A DNA stretch of 64,000 nucleotides from Salinispora arenicola (GTDB lineage Bacteria > Actinomycetota > Actinomycetes > Mycobacteriales > Micromonosporaceae). Positions 53,770-62,463 of the stretch are shown one piece after another; the stretch's first letter is position 1, and every line of letters begins with the position of its first letter. The notes under the pieces were generated by a model. The model did not search any database and had not been told where the DNA came from. It saw only the letters and a list, made by a program, of their open reading frames with translations. The stretch covers positions 3,658,001 to 3,722,000 of the forward strand of contig NZ_VFOL01000001.1 in assembly GCF_006716065.1 (NCBI RefSeq). The letters run 5' to 3'. Made by a program: the position numbers and the translations under genes.

Positions 53770-55154
53770 AGTACCACGAGTCGATCGTGGACCTGATCGG
53801 TGACACGCCGCTGGTCCGACTCAACCGGATCACCGCTGGCCTGGCACCGCTGGTGCTCGCAAAGTTGGAGTCGCTTAACCCCGGCGGCTCCGCAAAGGAC
53901 CGGATCGCGCTGCGCATGGTGGCCGAGGCCGAGGCCGCCGGCCAGCTGCGTCCGGGCGGGGTGATCGTCGAGCCGACGTCCGGCAACACCGGTGTGGGGC
54001 TGGCGCTGGTGGCGCAGGCCCGCGGCTATCGGTGCGTGTTCACCTGCCCCGACAAGGTGGCCGAGGAGAAGCGGGCATTGCTGCGCGGCTACGGCGCCGA
54101 GGTAGTTGTGTGCCCGTCCACCGTGCCGCCGGAGCATCCGGACTCCTACCGCAGCGTCGCCGCTCGGCTGGCCACGGAAATCCCCGGCGGCTACTCGCCC
54201 AATCAGTACGCAAACCAGGCCAATCCGGACTCCCACTATTACGGCACCGGACCGGAGATCTGGGCGCAGACCGACGGACGGATTACTCACCTGGTGGCCG
54301 GGATCGGCACCGGTGGCACGATCAGCGGTATCGGCCAGTACCTCAAGGAGGTCTCCGGCGGTCGGGTACGCATCATCGGGGCGGACCCGGAGGGGTCGGT
54401 CTACAGCGGTACGAGGGCCCGGCCGTACCTGGTTGAGGGAGTGGGCCAGCCGTCGCTACCCGGGTCGTACGACCCGTCGGTACCTGACGGGGTGTTGGCG
54501 GTCAGCGATCGCGAGTCTGTGCTGTACGCCCGACGGTTGGCGCGTGAAGAGGGGATCCTGGCTGGCGGTTCGAGCGGCATGGCCGTTGCCGCCGCCGTAC
54601 GGTTGGCCAGACGTTGCCAGCCGCAGGACGTGATTGTGGTCGTCGTGCCCGACACCGGACGCGGCTACCTGTCGAAGGTCTTCGACGAGGGGTGGGTGCG
54701 CCGGCACGGCTTTATCGCCGACCCCACCTCGGCGCGCTGTCTCGGCGCCGCGCTCGACACGGTGACCGACCGGGCGGCGGCCGTTGTCGTGCATCCGCAG
54801 GAAACGGTCGCCGGCGCGCTGAAGGTGATGGCCGACACCCGCCTGCGCCACCTCCCGGTGACGGCGGCGGAGCCGCCGATCCGGCTCGCCGAGGTGTCGG
54901 GCACCGTGTCCGAGTCCAGCCTCGCCCACCTGCTCGCCACCGGTGCGGTGGCGGTGCACGACGCCATCGGCCCGATCGTCGATCCGCCCCTGCCGCAGGC
55001 CGGCGCCGGCGAGGCGCTGGACGACGTGCTCGGGCGGCTTCGCGCCGCCGGTGCGCTACTGGTCCTCGACGGCGGCCTGCTCCGCGGCGTCGTGACCGCC
55101 CGTGAGGTGGCAGCGCTGCTGCGCCGCACCCAGACGGAGGACGACCGACCATGA
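53766..55154 (+). CDS. Cystathionine beta-synthase-like PLP enzyme with C-terminal CBS pair
   Basis: A protein of 462 residues from GTG 53766 (GTGA overlap). The PLP domain of the cysteine synthase/CBS family: GDTPLVRLNRI, the PLP lysine in LNPGGSAKDRIA near residue 42, SGNTGVGLALVAQA, and GIGTGGTISGIGQYL. Two CBS-like domains occupy about 320-460 (VVVHPQETVAGALKVMADTR, DAIGPIVDPPLPQAG). It catalyses beta-replacement on a serine-type substrate. With the sulfotransferase in the same operon, O-sulfoserine or similar could be the electrophile. It might join serine or cysteine to a nitrogen nucleophile, for example in diaminopropionate-type chemistry. Confidence 0.85.
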   Translation: MKYHESIVDLIGDTPLVRLNRITAGLAPLVLAKLESLNPGGSAKDRIALRMVAEAEAAGQLRPGGVIVEPTSGNTGVGLALVAQARGYRCVFTCPDKVAEEKRALLRGYGAEVVVCPSTVPPEHPDSYRSVAARLATEIPGGYSPNQYANQANPDSHYYGTGPEIWAQTDGRITHLVAGIGTGGTISGIGQYLKEVSGGRVRIIGADPEGSVYSGTRARPYLVEGVGQPSLPGSYDPSVPDGVLAVSDRESVLYARRLAREEGILAGGSSGMAVAAAVRLARRCQPQDVIVVVVPDTGRGYLSKVFDEGWVRRHGFIADPTSARCLGAALDTVTDRAAAVVVHPQETVAGALKVMADTRLRHLPVTAAEPPIRLAEVSGTVSESSLAHLLATGAVAVHDAIGPIVDPPLPQAGAGEALDDVLGRLRAAGALLVLDGGLLRGVVTAREVAALLRRTQTEDDRP

Positions 55155-56305
55155 CCACTGTGCTGAGCTACGAAGACCACCGGTCGGAACTTCGTGGCTG
55201 GCTGGTCTACGACAGGGTCGAGCGGCCGTTGGCAGCAGGCGGCTGCCGCGTGCAGCCTGGGCTCGACGTCACCGAACTGGGTCGGCTCGCGGAACGGATG
55301 ACGTTGAAACAGCGGGTCTTGGGGCTCAACGTCGATGGCGCGAAGTGCGGCCTGGACCACGACCCGCGCAGTCCCGACAAGGACGCCGCGTTGCGTGGCT
55401 TCATCGGCTTTCTCCGTGACGAGCTGGGCTCGCGGTTCAGTATGGGTCCCGACATGGGCACCGAGTGGGCGGAGCTGCAACAGCATGCCCGCACCGTCGG
55501 CATCCCCTCGGTCAAGTACGCGATCGCCACCGCACAGGGGCTGACCAACGAGGAGTTCTTCACCCGGATGGCGCGGTTGGACGAGATGGTCGGGCCGTTG
55601 GCGGTCAGCCAGCGCCGCGCCGGACATGCGGTCGCGCACGCCGTCATCGGGGCGGCACGGGTGATCGACGTGTCGGGCCCGCTGCGCTGTGCAGTGCAAG
55701 GCTTCGGCAACCTGGGCCGGGCGACGGCGCTGACGCTGCACGAGGCCGGGGCACGTGTCATCGCGGTAGCCGACGAGTTCGGAACGGTCACCGACTCCGC
55801 CGGCCTGGACGTCGTCCGCATGCTGGCCGACCCGACCGGTACGCCGGTGCCCCAGCTCGGCGTGGCTGGCCGGCCGGAGGACATCTTCGCCGTCCCAGCC
55901 GACGTGCTGGTGCTGGCCGCCTGCGCCGACGCCATGTCGATGGCGCAGGCGATGCGGTGCCAGTTCCCCGCAGTGGTCGTGGGGGCGAACTGCGGCCTGT
56001 CCGCCGAGGCCGAGCAGGCCCTGTACCACTGCGGTGTGTTCGTGGTGCCGGACTTCATCGGTGGCATCGGGGGGTCGGCGTCCATGGAGGCGTTGTTCGG
56101 CCCGCAACAGGTACCGAGTGGTCAGGGGGTCCTGAATGCGCTGGCCGGCATCATGCGCGAGCTGATCGGGCAAATCGCCTACACCGCGCGCCGCGACGGC
56201 CTCACCCCGCGGAAGGCGGCGCTGGACCTGGCCGCCGCGGCCCGCATCGACATCGCAGCCCTGCCGTACGGCGGCTGTCCGTACCTGAGCGAAGCCAAGC
56301 TCTGA
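55151..56305 (+). CDS. Glu/Leu/Phe/Val dehydrogenase family protein
   Basis: A protein of 384 residues. ATG 55151 overlaps the preceding stop (ATGA). Features: LKQRVLGLNVDGAKCGLDHD, containing a lysine region like the catalytic one of amino acid dehydrogenases, GPDMGTEWAEL, the Rossmann motif VQGFGNLGRATALTLHEAGA near residue 185, and GANCGLSAEAEQAL. The usual start of the family motif (GGAKGG) is altered to VDGAKCG, so the specificity may differ. It would interconvert an amino acid and its 2-oxo acid using NAD(P). That fits supply of a 2-oxo acid to the ThDP enzyme, or amination of its product. Confidence 0.83.
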   Translation: MTTVLSYEDHRSELRGWLVYDRVERPLAAGGCRVQPGLDVTELGRLAERMTLKQRVLGLNVDGAKCGLDHDPRSPDKDAALRGFIGFLRDELGSRFSMGPDMGTEWAELQQHARTVGIPSVKYAIATAQGLTNEEFFTRMARLDEMVGPLAVSQRRAGHAVAHAVIGAARVIDVSGPLRCAVQGFGNLGRATALTLHEAGARVIAVADEFGTVTDSAGLDVVRMLADPTGTPVPQLGVAGRPEDIFAVPADVLVLAACADAMSMAQAMRCQFPAVVVGANCGLSAEAEQALYHCGVFVVPDFIGGIGGSASMEALFGPQQVPSGQGVLNALAGIMRELIGQIAYTARRDGLTPRKAALDLAAAARIDIAALPYGGCPYLSEAKL

Positions 56306-56323
56306 CGAAGGCGAGGTAGAGCT

Positions 56324-57739
56324 GTGTCCGAGACCCAAGCCGGCAGCTGCCGGCACGAACGAGGCCACATCACCGACTCCCGGTTTTACGGCAACCGCTA
56401 CGCCACTCCGGCGTCTCGGCGGATCTTCTGCGACATCTGTCGGCACCAGCGGTGGCTCGACATCGAGGCGGCCCTGGCGCTGGCCGAAGCGGAGGTCGAC
56501 CTGATACCCCGGCGAGTGGCGGACCAGATCGCCACCTCGGCGGTGCTGTCCAACATCGACTTAGACGAGGTGCAGGCGCAGATCGAGAGCTCGGGGCACT
56601 CCCTGGTCGGGCTGCTGCGGGCCTTCGAGACCGCCTGCGGGCCGGAGGCGGGTCAGTTCATCCACTACGGCGCGACCACCCAGGACATTCAGGACACCGG
56701 CCAGACGTTGGAGATGCGTGACGTGCTCGACGAGGTCAAGCCGGCGCTCGACCGGCTGCTTACGCGCTTGGCAGCGCTCAGCGAGCGGCACGCCGGCACG
56801 GTCGCCCTCGGTCGCACCCACGCCCAGCCGGCGCTGCCGATGGGTTTCGGGCTGAAGCTGTCGAGCTGGCTGGACGAGCTGCTGCGGCACCGCGAGCGGC
56901 TGAATCAGATGCGGGCGCGGGTCCTCGTGGTGCAGCTGTTCGGCGGCTCGGGCACCATGGCCGCGTTCGGTGACCGCGGCCCGCAACTGCTTGAACGGGT
57001 GGCGGCCCGACTCGGGCTGCGCGTGCCGGCGGTCGGCTGGCACGTGGCTCGTGACCGGGTTGCCGAGTTCGTGACCGGGCTGGCCATGCTGACTGGCACG
57101 CTCGGGCGGATCGCCGACGAAGTCCGGACGCTGTCGCGGCCGGAGTTCAACGAGGTGCGGGAGGCGTGGTGGCACGGCAAGGTGGGCAGCAGCACGATGC
57201 CGCACAAGCGCAATCCGGAACGCTGCGAGCAGGTCGTGGTGATGGCCCGGCTGGCAGCCGCCCAGTCCGGTCTCGCACTGGCGGCCATGATCGGTGACCA
57301 CGAACGCGACTCCCGCTCGTTGCGGCTGGAGTGGGCGTGCGTGCCCGACGTCTCCCACTACTGTCTCGCCGCGTTGGGGATTGTCGTGGAGAGCGTCGAA
57401 GGCCTGACCATCAACACCGACCGCTTGGAGCGCAACGTTGTCGCGGTGGCCGACCAGGTTATGTCGGAGCGGCTAATGCTGGTGCTGGGCCGCCAGTTCG
57501 GCAAGCAGCATGCGCACGAACTCACATATCAGATTACCCAGGAGGCGTTCCAGCAGGGTCGGCGGGTGCGCGACCTGCTCGCCGAACGCCCCGACCTGAT
57601 TAGCGCCATGGCACCGACCACGATCGAGGAAATATTCGACCCGGGGTCGTACCTTGGCGCGTCCGCTGAGCTGACCATGCGGACGGTCGCCGAGGCGCGT
57701 AAGCGGTTGGGAGCGCAGCGCACGGGCTCGCCGGCGTGA
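56324..57739 (+). CDS. Adenylosuccinate-lyase-like (fumarase/aspartase superfamily) enzyme
   Basis: A protein of 471 residues, GTG 56324 with GAGG upstream, 18 bp after the dehydrogenase stop. Superfamily signature GSSTMPHKRNPE near residue 288, GATTQDIQDTGQTL near 118 and RTHAQPALPMGFGLKLSSW near 165. The N-terminus carries a short extension with Cys and His (CRHERGH). Besides adenylosuccinate lyase, this superfamily includes CreD-type nitrosuccinate lyases that release nitrite in diazo and N-N pathways, and enzymes that release fumarate from N-succinyl amines. A second purB copy inside an N-N-type cluster suggests one of those roles. No CreE-type aspartate N-oxygenase was found in the window. 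Confidence 0.83.
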   Translation: MSETQAGSCRHERGHITDSRFYGNRYATPASRRIFCDICRHQRWLDIEAALALAEAEVDLIPRRVADQIATSAVLSNIDLDEVQAQIESSGHSLVGLLRAFETACGPEAGQFIHYGATTQDIQDTGQTLEMRDVLDEVKPALDRLLTRLAALSERHAGTVALGRTHAQPALPMGFGLKLSSWLDELLRHRERLNQMRARVLVVQLFGGSGTMAAFGDRGPQLLERVAARLGLRVPAVGWHVARDRVAEFVTGLAMLTGTLGRIADEVRTLSRPEFNEVREAWWHGKVGSSTMPHKRNPERCEQVVVMARLAAAQSGLALAAMIGDHERDSRSLRLEWACVPDVSHYCLAALGIVVESVEGLTINTDRLERNVVAVADQVMSERLMLVLGRQFGKQHAHELTYQITQEAFQQGRRVRDLLAERPDLISAMAPTTIEEIFDPGSYLGASAELTMRTVAEARKRLGAQRTGSPA

Positions 57740-57745
57740 CGCGCT

Positions 57746-58495
57746 TTAGCCCCGCCCAGCGATCGCACCGCCGTTGACCTGCAGGATCTGGCCGGTGACG
57801 AAGCCGGCCGGCGCACTGGCCAGGAAGCTGACGGCGGCGGCGACCTCGCGTACCTCGCCGCCGCGACGCATCGGCGACTGCTGTACGCGGCTAGCGTGGA
57901 ATCCCGGCGACATCCGGTCGCCGTAGAACTCGGTCTCCGGGATGTAGCCGGGCGCGACGACGTTGACGGTGACGCCTTCCGCAGCGAGCAGGTTGGCCAG
58001 TTCGATCGACCACGGATGCAGGGCCGCCTTGGCCCCGCCGTATGTGGCGGGGCCGCGGAAGGCCGCGATCGACGTGACGGTGACGATCCGACCGCCGGGC
58101 CGCCGCAGCGCCGGCAGCAGCGCGTGGGTCAGCAGCACCGCCGGCAGCACGTTGGCGTCGATGTTCGCCCGCCAGTGCTCACCGACCTCGATCAGGTCCT
58201 GCGGTGGGGCGGGGGCGACGTTGCCGCCGGCGTTGTTGACCAGCACGTCGACGATGGCGCCGCCGTCGGTGATGTCCGCTGCGGCGGCGCGGACCTGCTC
58301 GACCTGGGCGAGGTCGGCCGGCACCGTCCTTACCCGGACTGCCCCGATATCGGCGTTGATCTGCGCTGCGGCCGCCCGCAACGGCTCGGGCCGGCGGCCG
58401 AGGATGACGACGTCAGCACCGTCGGCGGCCAGCTCCGCTGCCACCGCCCGGCCGATCCCGGTTCCGCCTCCCGACACCACCGCTAACCGAGCCAT
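57746..58495 (-). CDS. Short-chain dehydrogenase/reductase
   Basis: A protein of 249 residues from ATG 58495 (MARLAVVSGGGTGIGRAVAA). SDR motifs: cofactor loop SGGGTGIG near residue 8, NNAGG near 90, the catalytic Ser in VTSIAAFRG and the YxxxK motif YGGAKAAL near 155, ending VTGQILQVNGG. The long upstream frame to 58903 is rejected. The stop lies 6 bp from that of the lyase gene on the other strand, so the two are convergent. It reduces a carbonyl or oxidises an alcohol. No SARP-type repeat precedes it. Confidence 0.88.
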   Translation of the reverse strand: MARLAVVSGGGTGIGRAVAAELAADGADVVILGRRPEPLRAAAAQINADIGAVRVRTVPADLAQVEQVRAAAADITDGGAIVDVLVNNAGGNVAPAPPQDLIEVGEHWRANIDANVLPAVLLTHALLPALRRPGGRIVTVTSIAAFRGPATYGGAKAALHPWSIELANLLAAEGVTVNVVAPGYIPETEFYGDRMSPGFHASRVQQSPMRRGGEVREVAAAVSFLASAPAGFVTGQILQVNGGAIAGRG

Positions 58496-58698
58496 CCGCT
58501 CCTCCCAGGGTCTGTCCGACGCGTGGGTGTGTCGATCGTAGCGGCCCGGGCAGCTCCGTCGATGTCCCGTGACCCGGTGGAGAAGATGCGATGCCGGGCG
58601 AGGAACCGGCCGCCGGGTCGCGACGGCCTGGGTCCGTTCGTGCGGTGTCGTTGGCTCCGGCGGCGGCGCCGCAGTGTGTGCCGCCGGGGTGCCGATGG

Positions 58699-59496
58699 TC
58701 AGTCGCCCTTGCTGAACACCGGCGGGGCGGCCTGCTGGAACAGCAGCGGATCGTGGTCGAGGATCGCTTTCTCGTACCGCCGGAGCACGGGCGAGGTCTC
58801 CATGCCCAGCTCGTCGGCGAGGTGGCGGCGGAGGTGGCGGTACACCTCGAGTGCCTCGGCCTGGCGCCCGGAGCGGTAGAGCGCGACCATGAGCAGGCTG
58901 CACAACTGCTCGCTGGTGGGGCTTTCGGCCATCAGTCCCATCAGCTCGGGGATAATCCGTGCCTGGTTGCCATTTCGCAGCTCCCGGTCATAGAGCAGTT
59001 CGAGGGCGGTGGTGCGGATTTGCTGGTAGCGGGCAGCCGCTGCCTGGCAGATCGCACCACCGGTCAGACCGCCGAAGATCGGGCCGCGCCACAGTTCCAG
59101 TGCGCTGCGCAAGTCGCGGATGTCGCGTCTTAGGTCCGTACACGGCCGGTCCTGGATGACGTTTACTGTGCGTTCGAACGACAACACGTCCACCTCGGAC
59201 CAGGAAACCATCATCCGGTAGCTGGACACGGTGGTGATCAAGCGGCTTTCCGGGCGTTCGGGTTCCAGCCGGTTGAGCAATCGCCGAATGCGGCTGACCT
59301 GGGCCTGCAGAGCGTTCTCCATCTTGGCTGGCGGCGTCGGCCCCCACAGCTCCTCGGAGAGGGCTTCGATGGTCACGGGCCGGTTGTTGGCGGCGATCAG
59401 GGCAGCTAGCAGCGTCTGCTTCATGACCCCGGTGATCCGCTGAACGGTGGTACGGGTACGGGCCTCAATGGTTCCGAGCACCAGGAAACTGGTCAC
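58699..59496 (-). CDS. SARP-family pathway activator (AfsR/DnrI/RedD type)
   Basis: A protein of 265 residues from GTG 59496 (MTSFLVLGTIEAR). A TTG at 59622 would add 42 residues but lacks support, and 265 fits the usual SARP length. N-terminal winged helix of the OmpR type (ALIAANNRPVTIEALSEELW, ALQAQVSRIRRLLNRLEPER) and C-terminal bacterial transcriptional activation domain with helical repeats (GRQAEALEVYRHLRRHLADE, LGMETSPVLRRYEKAIL). SARPs bind direct repeats of about 11-bp period just upstream of the -10 of their targets, and such repeats occur at eight or more promoters in this cluster. It is therefore the probable cluster-specific activator. Confidence 0.9.
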   Translation of the reverse strand: MTSFLVLGTIEARTRTTVQRITGVMKQTLLAALIAANNRPVTIEALSEELWGPTPPAKMENALQAQVSRIRRLLNRLEPERPESRLITTVSSYRMMVSWSEVDVLSFERTVNVIQDRPCTDLRRDIRDLRSALELWRGPIFGGLTGGAICQAAAARYQQIRTTALELLYDRELRNGNQARIIPELMGLMAESPTSEQLCSLLMVALYRSGRQAEALEVYRHLRRHLADELGMETSPVLRRYEKAILDHDPLLFQQAAPPVFSKGD

Positions 59497-59974
59497 TTCC
59501 TGCTTCTCCGATCTGGAACGCCGGAAAGTACCGGTCGGCTGAATCACGTCCACTCTGGTCGGGTAGGTCGTTAGTTCTTCCTTGAACAGCCTGTAGCGAT
59601 TCAGGATACGCCGATCCCTCAACTACTTGTCTCGAGCGTCTTCGCCCTAAGGGCCCCTTTGCTGCTGCCATGATGCCCGAATCGTCACTACGAGGAAACA
59701 CATCGCTGCAATGGAGTTCAAATCCGTCGGAACCTTAGTCAATCCTGTCACAAATAATAAAGATTATCAATATAAGGTGCTCTGGTGAGTTTCAAAGGCT
59801 AAAAACGCAGCCAGGGTCCTGCCGTTAGACTGTGTGTCGTTTGGGGCTGTTGAAGCGCAAGGTCATTCGTTGACCGAGTGGGGATGACGTGGAGAAGTAC
59901 TGCCCGGAGGTGTTCTGGCATCTCGCGCAGCCGTTGTCTTTGATCAAAAACTCGGCCGCGCGGTCCTTCAGCGC

Positions 59975-60100
59975 CCCGAACACTGGTCATCCTCGTCGAA
60001 GGAGGTCAGGACCAGCACCCACGACTCGGGCGACAGGCTGACGACCTGTCCGCTGGCCTCGCTGCCGTCCATCCCGGGCAGCCTTAGATTCACCGGGTCC
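59975..60100 (-). pseudogene. Response-regulator receiver-domain fragment
   Basis: The minus strand reads DPVNLRLPGMDGSEASGQVV and SPESWVLVLTSFDEDDQ, matching the central part of NarL/LuxR-type receiver domains: the phospho-acceptor Asp region L-R-L-PGMDG and the following beta strand with Thr-Ser. No start, no DNA-binding domain and no flanking frame are present. A relic only. Confidence 0.6.
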
Positions 60101-60221
60101 GGTGCGTGCGAGGACGCCGTGCAGGTCGGCGTGGTGACGCCCTTCGGCGGCACCGACAGATCAGGTCAGCGGGGGTGCCTAGGCTTGGGTTGGCTTCAAG
60201 GCTTGACAATTGTCATCGGTG

Positions 60222-60268
60222 GTGGGGTAACGGTTCGTGTAGCCATCGGACACGTACAGTTACCCCAC
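60222..60268. repeat. 10-bp inverted repeat GTGGGGTAAC
   Basis: GTGGGGTAAC (60222-60231) and GTTACCCCAC (60259-60268) are perfect inverted arms 27 bp apart in a region without genes. This could be a regulator site or an element end. Confidence 0.5.
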
Positions 60269-60392
60269 GGTAATCAGCGTCGGGCTTGGCCTCGACGCTG
60301 ATTTTGTTTTGGCCGGGGGTCGGGGTAACCGCCGGCCCGGCTCCACCGTCGCGGAGGTGGACACCGCTCTCAACGACGCCGCCGCCTCTGGT

Positions 60393-60436
60393 GTTCCGCA
60401 GGTCGTCGGGATCTACCCGCCGCAGCACCTGGCTGG
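60393..60436 (-). repeat. 44-bp dispersed repeat, copy 2
   Basis: Inverted relative to the copy at 24579-24622, with 41 of 44 positions identical. This plus strand encodes VPQVVGIYPPQHLAG in a longer frame (AEVDTALNDAAASG upstream), so this copy keeps more of the parent gene, which I cannot identify. Confidence 0.85.
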
Positions 60437-60657
60437 TTTAGCCGGCCATCGCCAGGGTGACCACGCCTGCGGTCAGGGTGGGTGGAGGTATGTCTCGTTT
60501 AGGGATATTTTTCGGGTTTGTGTTGTGGTGGGGTTGGTGTCGGTTTAGCTCGGGGTGGTTGCTGCCGCCTGCCTGGTAGCCGAGGACCACCGCCCCGGGG
60601 TTCTGCCCTGCGGGGTGGTGGTTGTCGTCCGTGACGGGGAAGGACACCAACACCGCG

Positions 60658-62019
60658 ATGAACGATCAGCGCCACGACCACGAACCGGACCGACCAGGCA
60701 CACGCCGGGCGAGGACACGATGGTGGAACGTCGGACTGGCCGCCATGACCGGCCTAGCCCTGACCACCACCCTCGGCATCGGCGGAGCGCCGGCTACCGG
60801 CGCCGTCGACGGCACTCTCACCGCCACCGATGACCGACTGGGAAGATCTGACCGCGCCTCCACCGACAACAAGGGCCACGAGGGCAAGGGAAAGAAGGAC
60901 ACACGCACGGGCACACCGGTCCCATGTAGCGCCGATGCGCTGATCGCGGCGATCACCCTGGCCAACGCCCGCGGCGGCGCCGTGCTCGACCTCGCCAAGG
61001 ACTGCACCTACCAACTCACCGCCGACATCGACGACGGCGCCGGCCTGCCCGCCATCACCACCCCGATCACTCTCAACGGCGGCACACACACCACCATCAC
61101 ACGCGCCGCCGCAGCGCCCCTGTTCAGAATCATCACCGTCGACGCCGGCGGCAAACTCACCCTCAACCACATGAAAATCACCGGTGGCCAAACCGCAGCC
61201 GGTGTCGATGGTGGGGGGATTCTCGTCAACCCCGGTGGGGCCGCTACCATCGTCCACAGCACCATCGTGGGCAACATCAGCGGCCGCCACGGCGGCGGCG
61301 TCGCCAATACCGGCACCACCACAATCCGGCGCAGCACTGTCAGCCGGAACACCGCGTCAATCGAAGGCGGCGGGATCTACAACACCGGTCTGCTCACGGT
61401 CGGCGCATCTCACGTACACGCCAACAGCGGCTTCGGTGGCGGTATCGCTAGCGCTGGGGGCACCGTGCAAATCACGCACAGCACCCTCGCGGCCAACCAG
61501 TCCACAGGCGCAGGCGGGGCACTGCGCTCCGTCAACACGATCACCAGCGCTACCGACTCTCATCTCACCGCCAACACCGCCGTCAGCCTGGGCGGCGGTA
61601 TCGCGGCACTCAGTGGACAACTGACCCTGCGGGATGTCACCCTCGCCGACAACGCGACGAATGACGGCGGTGGTGGACTATCCGTCACCGCTATCGTCTC
61701 CACCCTCGTCGAGGACAGTGTCATCATGAACAACACCGCCGCCACCGACGGCGGCGGCATCTACAACGCCGGCGAGGCGGTGGTGCGGCGCACGAAGGTC
61801 ACCGGCAACAAGGCAGGTGACGAGGCCGGCGGCATCTATAACGACTCCGCCGGCACACTCACCCTCTTTTCAACCAAGATTGTCAAGAACACCGCCGTCA
61901 CCGACGGCGGGGGCATCTTCAACAACGGCGGGATCGTGAACCTGAACACGGCCACCGGCACGATCGTCATCAAGAACCGGCCGAACAACTGCGTCAACGT
62001 CGCGGGCTGCCCGGGCTGA
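60658..62019 (+). CDS. Secreted right-handed beta-helix protein
   Basis: A protein of 453 residues if ATG 60658 (MNDQRHDHEPDRPGTRRART) is used; GTG 60622 is an alternative. A Tat/Sec-like signal (RRARTRWWNVGLAAMTGLAL) precedes a cleavage region near GAPATGAVDG. The mature part begins with CSADALIAAITLANARGGAV and then has about ten ~25-30-residue repeats of the type GGGIYN-x-GLLTV...T..N.A, the signature of a parallel beta-helix (Pmp/pectate-lyase-like) with stacked GGGI turns. Two cysteines close the end (NCVNVAGCPG). Such proteins bind or degrade extracellular polysaccharides or act as adhesins. No catalytic triad can be named. A strong bidirectional hairpin follows. Confidence 0.82.
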   Translation: MNDQRHDHEPDRPGTRRARTRWWNVGLAAMTGLALTTTLGIGGAPATGAVDGTLTATDDRLGRSDRASTDNKGHEGKGKKDTRTGTPVPCSADALIAAITLANARGGAVLDLAKDCTYQLTADIDDGAGLPAITTPITLNGGTHTTITRAAAAPLFRIITVDAGGKLTLNHMKITGGQTAAGVDGGGILVNPGGAATIVHSTIVGNISGRHGGGVANTGTTTIRRSTVSRNTASIEGGGIYNTGLLTVGASHVHANSGFGGGIASAGGTVQITHSTLAANQSTGAGGALRSVNTITSATDSHLTANTAVSLGGGIAALSGQLTLRDVTLADNATNDGGGGLSVTAIVSTLVEDSVIMNNTAATDGGGIYNAGEAVVRRTKVTGNKAGDEAGGIYNDSAGTLTLFSTKIVKNTAVTDGGGIFNNGGIVNLNTATGTIVIKNRPNNCVNVAGCPG

Positions 62020-62041
62020 CCCCGTCGCCCGGGTATCACGA

Positions 62042-62083
62042 GGGCCCCGCCCCTACCGTCTACGGGCGGCAGGGGCGGGGCCC
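62042..62083. terminator. Bidirectional hairpin terminator
   Basis: A perfect 13-bp inverted repeat (62042-62054 with 62071-62083, GGGCCCCGCCCCT and complement) lies 22 bp after the beta-helix gene. The convergent small minus-strand frame ends inside it. Confidence 0.8.
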
Positions 62084-62272
62084 TTCCTGGGTACGGTTGG
62101 GGGATGGTGAATACGCCGTCCCTGCCGCAGCAGCACGGGTTACCGCCCAGGCCTGGTCGGCGCCGGTGGCCTGGGTGATCCTGCCCACCTGGTCCTTGAT
62201 CGAGCTGCCGCCGTTGGGGCGCAGCTCCTCGAGGGCGTCCAGGCGGCCCTCGATGCGGCCCACCCGGTCCAT
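62060..62272 (-). CDS. Small coiled-coil protein (phage-like, DUF2746-type pattern)
   Basis: A protein of 70 residues from ATG 62272, whose A is shared with the TGA of the upstream gene (TGATG). The start MDRVGRIEGRLDALEELRPN then GGSSIKDQVGRITQA resembles the short coiled-coil segment found in small actinophage lysis-cassette or tail-linked proteins. The last residues are encoded in the terminator hairpin, so the reading frame may be slightly damaged at its 3' end. With the next two features it looks like a phage lysis-module remnant. Confidence 0.5.
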   Translation of the reverse strand: MDRVGRIEGRLDALEELRPNGGSSIKDQVGRITQATGADQAWAVTRAAAAGTAYSPSPNRTQEGPRPCRP

Positions 62273-62445
62273 CAACCCGGGGCGCCCCTGGGGAGGCCGG
62301 GCTGGGGTGGCTTGCCGAGCGGGTCGTCCGCGAGCCTGGCCAGCTTGCGGCCGGTGGCCAGCGTGCCGCGGGCAGCGCGGCGAAGTACCTCGGCAGCGGT
62401 GCCGACGGCGGCGACTACCCCCCGAGATTTGAGCAGTATCTCCAC
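62272..62445 (-). CDS. Small basic protein upstream of the coiled-coil gene
   Basis: A protein of 57 residues, GTG 62445 with GGGAG at 7 bp. The start MEILLKSRGVVAAVGTAAEV then LRRAARGTLATGRKLARL suggests an amphipathic, basic helical protein, perhaps membrane-associated. It lies 18 bp after the peptidoglycan-binding frame and overlaps the next start by one base. Unrecognised family. Confidence 0.45.
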   Translation of the reverse strand: MEILLKSRGVVAAVGTAAEVLRRAARGTLATGRKLARLADDPLGKPPQPGLPRGAPG

Positions 62446-62463
62446 CGTGGATCTCCCAGCGGG

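Larger units (their letters stand above)
59497..60657. other. Gene-poor right flank of the cluster
   Basis: About 1.16 kb without an intact gene. It includes an A/T-rich segment at 59740-59790, probably the SARP gene's upstream region, a response-regulator relic, an inverted repeat and the second copy of the 44-bp repeat, described separately. The remaining short frames have no recognisable content. Confidence 0.5.

Noticed and set aside
59497..59622. TTG start adding 42 residues to the SARP protein
   Set aside because: The added residues do not match SARP N-termini and no ribosome-binding site is seen. GTG 59496 gives the usual length.
59799..59990. Transposase-like end near 59.8 kb
   Set aside because: The frame is short and no transposase motif or terminal repeat could be found on either strand.
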